Shown: positions 1 through 6,795, counted from the stretch's first letter. The stretch: 16,518 nt of DNA from Spirochaetota bacterium (GCA_017998475.1 JAGODA010000030.1:1-16518); one strand, 5' to 3'. Numbers and translations: made by a program. Notes: generated from the sequence alone by a model not told the origin.

Positions 1-399
1 CGCCGCCATGGACGCGACGAGCGGGCCGACGGTCAGGTAGAAGGGGTAGTTCCACGGGCTTATGATGAGCGCGGTCCCGTACGGTTCCCGGTAGATGACG
101 CTTCCTGAGAGAAAATGTATGATCGGCGTTGGCACCCGCTCGGGCCTGGACCAGGCGCGCAGGTTTTTAGCGGCATATTTTATTTCGGGATACAGTATGC
201 CGATTTCGCTCGCGTAGGACTCGAACTGCGACTTCCGAAGGTCCTCGCGGAGCGCGTTCATGATGTCGGGCTCGGCGGCGCGTATCGCCCCGGCCAGCTT
301 TTTAAGCATCCTGACGCGGAATCCGGGGTCGCGCGTCGCTCCCGTTTCGTAGAATGCCTTTAAACGCGCTATCGTTTCACGCGGTGCGGTGTTTTCCAT
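1..399 (-). CDS. Aldehyde dehydrogenase family protein, N-terminal part (runs off left edge)
   Basis: My reading of the minus strand from the ATG at 399-397 gives 133 in-frame codons with no stop before the window edge, so this is the N-terminal part of a longer gene. The protein starts MENTAPRETIARLKAFYETG and contains LREDLRKSQFESYASEIG and then REPYGTALIISPWNYPFYL. The SPWNYPF motif followed by L-x-VGPLVA is typical of NAD(P)-dependent aldehyde dehydrogenases of the ALDH3/coniferyl-aldehyde-dehydrogenase type, which oxidise aldehydes to carboxylates. The catalytic Cys and Glu lie outside the window. A GGAGG ribosome binding site (406-410) sits six bases before the start, inside the end of the preceding amidotransferase gene, so the two are probably translationally coupled. 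The family is clear; the substrate cannot be read. Confidence 0.9.
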   Translation of the reverse strand, partial: MENTAPRETIARLKAFYETGATRDPGFRVRMLKKLAGAIRAAEPDIMNALREDLRKSQFESYASEIGILYPEIKYAAKNLRAWSRPERVPTPIIHFLSGSVIYREPYGTALIISPWNYPFYLTVGPLVASMAA

Positions 400-1160
400 G
401 GTAAACCTCCAGACGGTCTCTGTAAGAGTCCGGCGATGCCGAGAAAGTTACCGAAGATCACCGCGCTGTCGGCGTGCCTTCTGTCGGCGAACTCCGGGTG
501 GAACTGTACGCCGTAAAGCGGGCGCGTCCGGTGCCGTACGGCCTGCACGCAGGCCTCGCTTTCGGCCAGGACCATAAATTCCCGCGGTACGGGCCGGACG
601 GTCATGTGGTGCCAGTTGTACACCACCGGGGGCCCGGCGAGGCCTCCGAAAAGGGGGTCGTCCTCCATCATGCGGAGCCTCGTATATCCGCGCTCCTCGA
701 ATCCCATCTCCACTATCCCCGCGCCGTAGGCCTTCGCCAGGAACTGGAAGCCTCCGCAGATGGCGAACACCGGAAGCTCCGTGTTCCTGAGAAAACCGAA
801 GAGCGGCTCCAGGTCCCCGGGCCCGTAGGACGAGAGCTCCTGGTGATACCCGGTGAGCACCGCCGCGGAGGGCCCGTGCCTCATGATCTCCCCGGCGGAA
901 AGGCCGCGGAAATGAACGACGGCGATATTGACGTCCGCGTTCTCGGCAACGAAATGGCCGACGCTCCGCCACAGGAGCGGCAATGAATCGTCCGAGCCCA
1001 TCTCGATGATGACGATCGTCGGCCTTTCCGGCATGTCGGCCGGCGGCGCCCAGAACAGGCTTCTTACAACGCGCGACGGCATCCTGTTGATGAAGGCCTC
1101 GACGAAAAACAACGCGTATCGGACGGGCGATGGCATCATGGTTCGTTGCGCAGAATACAT
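369..1160 (-). CDS. Class I glutamine amidotransferase-like protein
   Basis: This 263-residue protein carries one class I GATase (triad Cys-His-Glu) domain, roughly residues 47-240. The nucleophile elbow is FAICGGFQFLA (Cys135) and the His-Glu pair is in GVQFHPEF (His221, Glu223), so the hydrolase triad looks intact. Residues 1-45 form a basic, partly hydrophobic extension (SPVRYALFFVEAFINRMPSR) that most stand-alone GATases lack; it may be a membrane-associating helix. No synthetase domain is fused or adjacent, so it may be a glutamine or gamma-glutamyl hydrolase, or supply ammonia to an unlinked partner. The gene overlaps the aldehyde dehydrogenase start by 31 nt. The pairing recalls the PuuD/PuuC step of gamma-glutamyl-putrescine breakdown, but that is only an analogy. 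No strong ribosome binding site is seen, so ATG at 1139 or 1136 (MMPSPVRY) are possible alternative starts. Confidence 0.8.
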   Translation of the reverse strand: MYSAQRTMMPSPVRYALFFVEAFINRMPSRVVRSLFWAPPADMPERPTIVIIEMGSDDSLPLLWRSVGHFVAENADVNIAVVHFRGLSAGEIMRHGPSAAVLTGYHQELSSYGPGDLEPLFGFLRNTELPVFAICGGFQFLAKAYGAGIVEMGFEERGYTRLRMMEDDPLFGGLAGPPVVYNWHHMTVRPVPREFMVLAESEACVQAVRHRTRPLYGVQFHPEFADRRHADSAVIFGNFLGIAGLLQRPSGGLPWKTPHRVKR

Positions 1161-1192
1161 AAGATGGAGCGGTACGTCCGCCCTGGATTATG

Positions 1193-1222
1193 TATATAAC
1201 ACCGGATACGGGGCGGAGTCAA
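1193..1222 (-). promoter_or_regulatory. Candidate sigma70-type promoter for the amidotransferase/ALDH pair
   Basis: On the minus strand TTGACT (1222-1217) is followed after 18 nt by TATATA (1198-1193), or after 17 nt by TTATAT. It lies in the 88-nt gap between the HAD gene and the amidotransferase gene. The expected start point near 1186 leaves a leader of about 25 nt. It suggests the pair can be transcribed independently of the HAD gene. Assigned by pattern only. Confidence 0.5.
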
Positions 1223-1248
1223 CAGAAATGGAGCGGGTTACGGGAGTA

Positions 1249-1923
1249 CTACAGAAGCGCGAGAAGGTCCGCGGGCCTGGCTATCAGCGCGGAGGCGCCG
1301 GACGCGCGAAGCTCCTGCTCCTCACGAAAGCCCCACAGTACGCCCACGGGGACCATGCCGGCCCTCAGTGCCGTTTCCATGTCGCCGCCGCTGTCGCCTA
1401 TCATCAGCGCGCGTTCGGGAGCGGCTCCCATGGAGAAAAGGATATCGAGCGCCTGGGTCGGATCGGGCTTTTTGGGGAAATCGGGCCGCGCACCCCGGAC
1501 GATTTCGAAATATCCGTCCAGGTACTCGCGGATGATCTTCACCGTGTACTCGTCGGGTTTGTTGGAGAGCACCGCCAGTCTCAGGCCGCGCGCGGAGAGC
1601 GTGTCGAGAAGCTCCGGGACACCGTCGTACGGACGGGTTGCCGTGTTGTACCTGCCGGCGTATTCGAGACGGGCCCGCTCCCTGCACCGGTCGAGCGACG
1701 CATTGCCCTCGAGGCGCCCCGCGACGGCGCGTTCCACCAGGACGTCCATGCCATTGCCGACCATCAGGCGGTAGCTGTCGGCGGGATGTCCGGCGAGCCC
1801 CTCGGCCGCCAGGGCCGCGTTGACCGAATCGGCGATATCCTGAAGCGTGTCGAGCAGAGTGCCGTCGAGATCGAAGACGGCCGCGTCGTATTTCGGTGAA
1901 GCCTTCATGAGCGCGAGACTCAT
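1249..1923 (-). CDS. gph: HAD-family hydrolase, phosphoglycolate phosphatase-like
   Basis: This 224-residue protein shows all four haloacid dehalogenase motifs in order. Motif I is FDLDGTLLDT with nucleophile Asp18 and acid/base Asp20. Motif II is VLSNKPDEY (Ser120). Motif III is KKPDP (Lys152). Motif IV is IGDSGGDM (Asp177, Asp181). The helical cap lies between motifs I and II (about residues 28-105). Length and motif wording match Gph, which dephosphorylates 2-phosphoglycolate, but close relatives act on other small phosphoesters, so the substrate is inferred. Two start codons compete: ATG at 1923 (MSLALMKAS) and ATG at 1908 (MKASPKYD). Neither has a clear ribosome binding site. A TATACT -10-like box (minus strand, 1949-1944) lies just upstream and leaves a very short leader for the 1923 start. 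It is divergent from the chemoreceptor gene across a 233-nt spacer. Confidence 0.85.
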   Translation of the reverse strand: MSLALMKASPKYDAAVFDLDGTLLDTLQDIADSVNAALAAEGLAGHPADSYRLMVGNGMDVLVERAVAGRLEGNASLDRCRERARLEYAGRYNTATRPYDGVPELLDTLSARGLRLAVLSNKPDEYTVKIIREYLDGYFEIVRGARPDFPKKPDPTQALDILFSMGAAPERALMIGDSGGDMETALRAGMVPVGVLWGFREEQELRASGASALIARPADLLALL

Positions 1924-2050
1924 CGGACGAAAGCGGCGTGTAAAGTATAATTTTCTTCCCCCGGATGAATGCCGGCGATAGTGAGAACTTATGTCGTCGG
2001 GGTATGTGCCTCATGGGACAAAATTAACTATACAAGGACCTCAATTCAGG

Positions 2051-2079
2051 TTGACAGGCACGGTGCTCTCGGTTAGGCA
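2051..2079 (+). promoter_or_regulatory. Candidate promoter for the chemoreceptor gene
   Basis: A perfect TTGACA (2051-2056) is followed after 17 nt by TAGGCA (2074-2079), about 80 nt before the ATG at 2157. CATAAT at 2078-2083 is a better -10 match but would need a 21-nt spacer. I see no good sigma28 or sigma54 box, although both would be natural for a chemotaxis gene. The rest of the 1924-2156 spacer shows only an AT-rich patch with TATAAT/TATACT on opposite strands at 1944-1951. Confidence 0.4.
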
Positions 2080-2156
2080 TAATCGCTATAGAAAGCGACC
2101 TGTCGCACGGAGCGAAGACGCAATCCGCGCATTCCATATACACAAGGGGTCAGCCG

Positions 2157-3722
2157 ATGGCCAGTGAAACCTTTCTGAAGCGGTTCTTCCTGTCGAAATA
2201 CACGGACGCGCCGTTTCTTATACAGCGCAAGGCTCAGACGCTGATGTATTATACCCTCACTATCGGCATGCTGATGTTCGTGCTCTCCGGGGTGTTTGTC
2301 CTGATCCTGCCGGAAATCCAGCTTCAGGCAAACCTGGTAATCTTCACCGTGGCCGCGGCCGCCGCTATATCCCTTGTGCTTCTTAAAGTCGGTCGCTACC
2401 ACGGGGCCGCCAACCTCATTACGGCCGTGGCCTCGATCGCCGTGACGGCCGGGCTTTTCGCCAAGGTGAACCGCGACGCTTACGCGGGGTATACCACCTT
2501 CATCTATTTCATGATCGCGCTCATCGTGCAGGCCATGCTCTTCTGCGAGCGAAAGTGGATCTTCGGATTCACGGCGCTCTTTTTCATCAGCGACATCGGC
2601 TTTTTCTTTCTGGTGAAGGACAAGCTCGATCCCATAAGTCTGAAGGCCGCGAAAGTCGGAATGGTCGACAGCAGTTTCGTGATCGTCTTCACCTTTGTGC
2701 TCTCGTACCTGGTGCTCCGCATCACCGAGCAGGCAATGATGAAGTCCGACGAGGAGCGCAGGCGCAGCGACGAGAGCTACGCAAAGATCGGAAGCCTGCT
2801 CGGCTCGGTACGGGAAACCTCGCAGAGGCTCGCCAGCTCGGTCGAGGAGCTTTCGTCCACGTCGAATTCGTTCTCCGAGTACTCCCAGAACCAGGCGGCC
2901 TCCGCCGAGGAGATCATGGCCACGATCGAGGAGGTTTCGGCAGGCGTCGACCAGATCGCCATCCGCGCGGGCGAGCAGTTCCAGAGCCTCTCGGCGCTCG
3001 TCGCGAAGATGGACGAACTCTCCAGGACGATAGAGTCGATGGGGTCGGACATCTCGGAGGCGGTGACGCTCACCGGTACCATCGCCGCCAACGCGCGGGA
3101 GGGGGACCGCTCGCTCGGCGCGATGAGCGGCAGTATGCAGAAGATCGGGGACAGCTCGAAGGAGATGACGGGTATCGTCGAGATCATAAACGGGATATCC
3201 GACCAGATCAACCTGCTCTCTCTCAACGCGACCATCGAGGCCGCGCGCGCGGGCGAGGCGGGCAGGGGCTTCGCCGTTGTGGCCGACGAGATATCCAAGC
3301 TCGCGGACAGAACCGCCGATAGCCTCAAGGAGATCGACAGGCTTATAAAAGGGAACAACAGCGAGATCGGAAGCGGGATGCGCAACGTCGACCAGACGGT
3401 CGGCGTGATACGGAGCATCATAGACGGCGTGAACACCATAAGCTCCATGATGGAGTCGCTGACTGCCCAGATGAAGGAGCAGCAGAATATAAACCGCGAC
3501 GTCAACGTCGAGGCGACAAAGGTAAAACAGCGCTCGGACGAGATAAAGAACAGCACCGAGGAGCAGAAGACCGCCGTCACCGAGATCGTGCGCTCGGTGG
3601 CGAGCGTGAACGAGCTCACGCAGTCCTACGCCTCGGGCGCCGAGCGCCTCGCGAAGAGCGCGAAGAACGTGGAGCTCGTCGCCGATATGCTCAACAAGCA
3701 GGTGCTGGAATCGGAGGGGTGA
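2157..3722 (+). CDS. Methyl-accepting chemotaxis protein with a six-helix membrane sensor region
   Basis: This 521-residue chemoreceptor should relay a membrane signal to CheA/CheW and the flagellar motor. The N-terminal 190 residues hold about six hydrophobic segments (roughly 30-52, 58-77, 83-101, 112-129, 133-151, 170-189) joined by short loops, so there is no large periplasmic ligand-binding domain. A charged linker (about 190-215) leads straight into the coiled-coil signalling domain with no recognisable HAMP domain. The highly conserved hairpin tip is at about residues 342-390 and includes SDQINLLSLNATIEAARAGE and GRGFAVVADEI. No CheR-binding pentapeptide is seen at the C-terminus, which ends LNKQVLESEG. 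The ATG at 2157 follows an AAGGGG-like ribosome binding site. No other chemotaxis gene is nearby, so this is an orphan receptor. The ligand is unknown; a membrane-embedded or intracellular cue is possible. Confidence 0.93.
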   Translation: MASETFLKRFFLSKYTDAPFLIQRKAQTLMYYTLTIGMLMFVLSGVFVLILPEIQLQANLVIFTVAAAAAISLVLLKVGRYHGAANLITAVASIAVTAGLFAKVNRDAYAGYTTFIYFMIALIVQAMLFCERKWIFGFTALFFISDIGFFFLVKDKLDPISLKAAKVGMVDSSFVIVFTFVLSYLVLRITEQAMMKSDEERRRSDESYAKIGSLLGSVRETSQRLASSVEELSSTSNSFSEYSQNQAASAEEIMATIEEVSAGVDQIAIRAGEQFQSLSALVAKMDELSRTIESMGSDISEAVTLTGTIAANAREGDRSLGAMSGSMQKIGDSSKEMTGIVEIINGISDQINLLSLNATIEAARAGEAGRGFAVVADEISKLADRTADSLKEIDRLIKGNNSEIGSGMRNVDQTVGVIRSIIDGVNTISSMMESLTAQMKEQQNINRDVNVEATKVKQRSDEIKNSTEEQKTAVTEIVRSVASVNELTQSYASGAERLAKSAKNVELVADMLNKQVLESEG

Positions 3723-3744
3723 GGCGCCTCAGCGCGTGAGCGCC
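3723..3744. terminator. Candidate bidirectional hairpin between convergent genes
   Basis: GGCGC (3723-3727) plus TCA (3729-3731) can pair with TGA (3737-3739) plus GCGCC (3740-3744), leaving one bulged C and a 5-nt loop. It starts directly after the chemoreceptor stop codon and covers the stop codon of the convergent cupin gene. There is no T-run on either strand, so it is not a canonical intrinsic terminator and may only protect the 3' ends. Confidence 0.3.
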
Positions 3745-4226
3745 GTGATGAGCGGTGCGTGCGCTGGATAGAGACCGGCGAGCGATGCGCGCTCGCCGAG
3801 CTCGAAATCGGCAAAATCGAACCCCGGCGCCACGGTCGTTCCGAGCAGCGCGTACGCGCCGCCCGGAACGAGACGCGCCCCCTGCCACACCCCCGACTGA
3901 ACGACCGCCTGCGGAATCATCCCCTCCGACAGGTTTTTCCCCAGTATAAGGAGCCTCGATGTGCCGTCCGGATGCAGGTTCAGCATCTCGACGGGATCGC
4001 CCAGATAGAAGTGGAAGATCTCGTCGCTCGCCAGGCGGTGCACGGCGGAAAAGGTGCCGGGGGTGAGCAGGTAGTAGATGGCCGTGCCGAAGGGGCGGTC
4101 GGCCCCGTAGCGCGGCGGAAGGTGCCTCGCCGCGATGGACTCGGGCGACCGGTAAGTCTCCGCGTAGTGGCCCCCTTCGGGGTGTGGCTTCAGGCAGAGA
4201 AGGCGTATGATGTCGTTCGCGGTCAT
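3729..4226 (-). CDS. Cupin superfamily protein, DUF985 type
   Basis: This 165-residue protein matches the DUF985 (Cupin_5) family over its whole length. The hallmark opening is LKPHPEGGHYAETYRS (about residues 12-27). It is followed by TAIYYLLTPGTFSAVHRL and DEIFHFYLGDPVEML, which supply the candidate metal or ligand ligands of the beta-barrel (His63 and the EIFHFY segment), and later by GVWQGARLVPGGAYALLG and TTVAPGFDFADFELG. The family is structurally characterised but its reaction is not firmly established; a role in small-molecule or carbohydrate binding or isomerisation is only a guess. A GGAGGA ribosome binding site (minus strand, 4240-4235) supports the ATG at 4226. Its 3' end is seven bases from the convergent chemoreceptor stop. 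It is divergent from the phosphodiesterase gene. Confidence 0.9.
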   Translation of the reverse strand: MTANDIIRLLCLKPHPEGGHYAETYRSPESIAARHLPPRYGADRPFGTAIYYLLTPGTFSAVHRLASDEIFHFYLGDPVEMLNLHPDGTSRLLILGKNLSEGMIPQAVVQSGVWQGARLVPGGAYALLGTTVAPGFDFADFELGERASLAGLYPAHAPLITALTR

Positions 4227-4280
4227 CGTGCTCTTCCTCCGGGCGATGCGGGCGAGCGGCGCGCGCTTAGGATCGGCTAA

Positions 4281-4310
4281 AGCCTAGCATCCGTAATTTT
4301 CTGATTGCAA
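4281..4310 (-). promoter_or_regulatory. Candidate promoter for the cupin gene
   Basis: On the minus strand TTGCAA (4310-4305) is followed after 18 nt by TAGGCT (4286-4281), giving a leader of about 50 nt to the ATG at 4226. The -35 hexamer is its own reverse complement and could also serve the divergent gene. Confidence 0.35.
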
Positions 4311-4334
4311 GTCTTTTCGGCGAGCCGATAGTAC
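4305..4334 (+). promoter_or_regulatory. Candidate promoter for the phosphodiesterase gene
   Basis: TTGCAA (4305-4310) is followed after 18 nt by TAGTAC (4329-4334), leaving a leader of about 25 nt to the ATG at 4367. It uses the same palindromic -35 hexamer as the cupin promoter on the other strand. The spacer includes TCGGC-GA-GCCGA (4317-4328), a short inverted repeat that could be an operator half-site pair. Confidence 0.35.
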
Positions 4335-4353
4335 GCACATAACTCCCCGTGCC

Positions 4354-4360
4354 AAGGAGG
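4354..4360 (+). promoter_or_regulatory. Ribosome binding site that fixes the phosphodiesterase start
   Basis: AAGGAGG lies six bases before the ATG at 4367. A longer frame from GTG at 4349 would place this site inside the coding region, so ATG 4367 is preferred. Confidence 0.75.
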
Positions 4361-4366
4361 CCGACA

Positions 4367-5170
4367 ATGGGACGCCCCTGCCATACGCTGCTCTACCGCC
4401 CTCCGGCGCGCGAGTGCTTCGCCGTAATAGCCCACCGCGGCGCTTCGGCCTATTTCCCGGAAAACACCCTCATCGCGCTCGAGGGCGCCATCGACATGGA
4501 GGCCGACATGGCCGAGATCGATGTGCTTCTCTCGCGCGACGGCGTGCCGGTGGTCGTGCACAACGAACGCATCCACCGCGCCACGGGAGGCCGGGGCCGC
4601 GTCGCGCACTACACGCTCGCCGAGCTCAAGCGCTTCGACTTCGGGTACAAGTTCAAGCTGGCGCGCGGAGAGCGCATTCCGACGCTGGAGGAGGTGCTGG
4701 AGCTCTGTTCAGGGAGGATCGCGCTCAACATCGAGATAAAGTCGGGGGCGGTGCAGGATCTGGTGCTGGGCGGGATCGAGGAGCTCTGCATCGATCTTGT
4801 GTACCGGCACGGCATGGAGGCCCATGTAGTGTATTCCAGCTTCGACCCGCGGGCGCTTCTGCACTGTAAAATCATCGACCCGTCCGCGGCGACGGCGGTC
4901 CTCTACGACGAGCGTTACTACCTGCGCGCACAGACGCCCTCGGCGATTGTCGAGCACCTGCGCGCGGACGCGTTCAACTGCTCGAAGGACGAGATAAACG
5001 CGAGGTGGATGGCCGACTGTGGCGCGCACGGCGTGCCCGTCAACATCTACACCGTCGATGACGAAAAGACCATGCGCCGCCTCATCGCGATGGGGGTCGG
5101 GGGAATCTTCTCGAACCGCCCGGACGTGCTGCGAAAAACCGCCGTCGAGGCGCCGCCTGCGGCGCCTTAG
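4367..5170 (+). CDS. Glycerophosphodiester phosphodiesterase family protein
   Basis: This 267-residue cytoplasmic-type enzyme should hydrolyse glycerophosphodiesters to glycerol 3-phosphate and an alcohol, using a divalent metal. The GDPD signature is present. IAHRGASAYFPENT gives His23-Arg24 and Glu32-Asn33. AEIDVLLSRDGVPVVVHN gives Glu50, Asp52 and catalytic His65. LNIEIKSG gives Glu122 and Lys124. The C-terminus carries VNIYTVDD and GGIFSNRPDVL, typical of the family's end. One departure is Asn66 after His65, where most members have HD. No signal peptide is visible. The start at 4367 follows AAGGAGG. The stop codon (TAG, 5168-5170) overlaps the stop of the convergent acyl-CoA synthetase gene. 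It may recycle lipid headgroups; nothing nearby shows a dedicated transport system. Confidence 0.9.
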   Translation: MGRPCHTLLYRPPARECFAVIAHRGASAYFPENTLIALEGAIDMEADMAEIDVLLSRDGVPVVVHNERIHRATGGRGRVAHYTLAELKRFDFGYKFKLARGERIPTLEEVLELCSGRIALNIEIKSGAVQDLVLGGIEELCIDLVYRHGMEAHVVYSSFDPRALLHCKIIDPSAATAVLYDERYYLRAQTPSAIVEHLRADAFNCSKDEINARWMADCGAHGVPVNIYTVDDEKTMRRLIAMGVGGIFSNRPDVLRKTAVEAPPAAP

Positions 5171-6546
5171 ACCGGCAGCGGCTCTCCCGCCTTTTTGCCG
5201 AGCGCCCGGTAGTGCTCGTAGGAGACCGTCAGCGCCCTGGTGGCCTCCTCGGGGGACTCGAACACGGGCAGGTTGAACTCGGTCCGTATGGCCAGGATGC
5301 GCTCGATGGCGTTGGGGATGTAGATGGCGGCCGGCTTGTCGTATTTTTTACATATCTCGCCGAGCTCGCATATCGCCTCCACCACCACCTTCATCCACAC
5401 GTTCGGCACCGCGAGGAGCCCATCGACCGTGTCGGATGAAAGTATCGCGTCCCAGATGTCGATAAAGGTCTGCTTGCCGAGCGTCGGACCCAGGTCGACC
5501 GGATTGGACACGTTGAAAAGCTTCGCCGTGGAACGAAGCCGCTCCTTGGTCTCCTCGGGGAAAACCGCCATCTCGAGGCCGCTCTCCACGATGAGGTCGG
5601 CGGTGATGCCGCCGAAGGCGCCGGAGTTGGTGAAGACCGCCACGCGCTTTCCTTTCATGAGCGGCATCTCGGTGAAGATTTTTGGAAGGGTGTACAGCTC
5701 CGATATGGACTTCAGGCGTACGATCCCCGACTGGCGGCAGGCGCTCTCGAAGATGACGTCGTTGTTGGCCATGCCCGCGGTGTGCGACATGGCGGCCTTC
5801 GCGCCCTCTCCGGTGCGGCCGACTTTGTAGACAAGGATCGGCTTTTTGACGCGCCGCGCGGTTTCCAGGAGCTTCCTTCCGTTTTTAACGTTTTCCAGAT
5901 AAAGGCAGATCACTTCGGTGTTGTCGCCGTCGAAATATTCGATGAGGTCCGCCTCGTCGACGTCCTCCTTGTTGCCTATGGATACCATCTTGTTCACGTT
6001 GGTGATGTCCTTGCGGAAGGAGTCGATGACCAGCGCCCCGACCCCGCCGCTCTGGATGACGTAGGAGATGGAGCCGGGCCGGTCGAAGACCTCGTCGTAC
6101 ATGCCGGGGATGATGCCGAAGAAACAACAGAACTTGTTGTGCGCGTTGAGGGTGCCCAGGCAGTTTGGGCCGAGAAAGCGCATGCCGTACTCTCGCGCGT
6201 ATTCGCTGATTTCGGCCTGAAGGCGTTTCCCCTCCTCGCCGGCCTCGGAGAACTCCGCGGTTTCGATGACCAGATGTCGGATCCCTTTCTCGCCGCATTC
6301 CCGCACCACCGCCGGGGCCACCCGTGCCGGCGCCAGAATGACCGCCAGGTCCACCTTGCCGGGGATATCGAGTACCGATCTGAAACCGCGGGAGCCGTGC
6401 ACGTCCTCGCCCTTCGAGTTGACCACGTAGAGATCGCCCCGGAAGCCGAGGTAGCCAAGGATGTTCGAAATCGTTGCGCCGAGATTGAAGGGGGAGTTGG
6501 AAGAGCCTATTACAACGACTGATGATGGGTTGAAGAACGTGTCCAT
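5167..6546 (-). CDS. ADP-forming acyl-CoA synthetase, alpha-type subunit
   Basis: This 459-residue protein has the layout of the alpha subunit of NDP-forming acetyl/acyl-CoA synthetase: an N-terminal CoA-binding Rossmann domain (about 1-130; SSVVVIGSSNSPFNLG, then FLGPNCLG) and two succinyl-CoA-ligase-like flavodoxin domains (about 150-290 and 310-440). The phosphorylated histidine is His255 in AAMSHTAGMANND. Glu218 in LYLENVKNGRKLL is a likely partner, and GNKEDVDEADLI is another family motif. Such enzymes convert acyl-CoA + ADP + Pi to acid + CoA + ATP. The length matches archaeal-style separate alpha subunits, not the roughly 700-residue alpha-beta fusions, and no ATP-grasp beta gene is in the window. 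An AGGGAG ribosome binding site (minus strand, 6558-6553) supports the ATG at 6546. Being divergent from the arylpyruvate locus suggests arylacetyl-CoA as substrate; that is inference. Confidence 0.87.
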   Translation of the reverse strand: MDTFFNPSSVVVIGSSNSPFNLGATISNILGYLGFRGDLYVVNSKGEDVHGSRGFRSVLDIPGKVDLAVILAPARVAPAVVRECGEKGIRHLVIETAEFSEAGEEGKRLQAEISEYAREYGMRFLGPNCLGTLNAHNKFCCFFGIIPGMYDEVFDRPGSISYVIQSGGVGALVIDSFRKDITNVNKMVSIGNKEDVDEADLIEYFDGDNTEVICLYLENVKNGRKLLETARRVKKPILVYKVGRTGEGAKAAMSHTAGMANNDVIFESACRQSGIVRLKSISELYTLPKIFTEMPLMKGKRVAVFTNSGAFGGITADLIVESGLEMAVFPEETKERLRSTAKLFNVSNPVDLGPTLGKQTFIDIWDAILSSDTVDGLLAVPNVWMKVVVEAICELGEICKKYDKPAAIYIPNAIERILAIRTEFNLPVFESPEEATRALTVSYEHYRALGKKAGEPLPV

Positions 6547-6587
6547 GGAGCGCTCCCTGATCGGTGATAGGCCGGCTGGTTATACAA

Positions 6588-6615
6588 AATTTAAAGCACC
6601 TGTTTTTTATTTCAA
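6588..6615 (-). promoter_or_regulatory. Weak candidate promoter for the acyl-CoA synthetase gene
   Basis: On the minus strand TTGAAA (6615-6610) is followed after 16 nt by TAAATT (6593-6588). An alternative -10, TATAAC (6584-6579), has no matching -35 at the right distance. The surrounding 6580-6674 stretch is very AT-rich, so chance matches are likely. Confidence 0.25.
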
Positions 6616-6664
6616 TGAAAAAATAAAATCATTTGTAATAATGATTGATTACATATAGTTTTTT

Positions 6665-6795
6665 TTGAATATTTGCTGCCCGTGTGGCGCCATTTGCGCG
6701 ACGGGGATTTTCCCGCCGGCTCCGCCGGTTTACTGGCGGGACTGTTCCGGGCAGTGCTTCAGCGTGTCCGCCGTTTGCGTTGTCATTGAATATTT
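6665..6795. repeat. GC-rich foldable block flanked by an exact 10-bp direct repeat
   Basis: TTGAATATTT occurs at 6665-6674 and again at 6786-6795. The 111 nt between are GC-rich while both flanks are AT-rich. Inside, CTGCCCG (6676-6682) can pair with CGGGCAG (6748-6754), enclosing a second stem of CCCGCCGG (6712-6719) with CTGGCGGG (6733-6740, one G-U pair). An imperfect direct repeat, CGTGTGGCGCCATTTGCG (6681-6698) against CGTGTCCGCCGTTTGCG (6763-6779), matches at 15 positions with one gap. It could be a small inserted repeat element with target duplication, a structured RNA, or chance. The rest of the 6547-6942 spacer holds only promoter-like sequence. Confidence 0.4.

Noticed and set aside
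928..1899. Open frame of 323 codons on the plus strand
   Set aside because: It is antisense to the amidotransferase and HAD genes and across the promoter between them, with no motif of its own.
4349..4366. Six-codon upstream extension of the phosphodiesterase from GTG
   Set aside because: AAGGAGG (4354-4360) falls inside this extension and is ideally spaced for ATG 4367.
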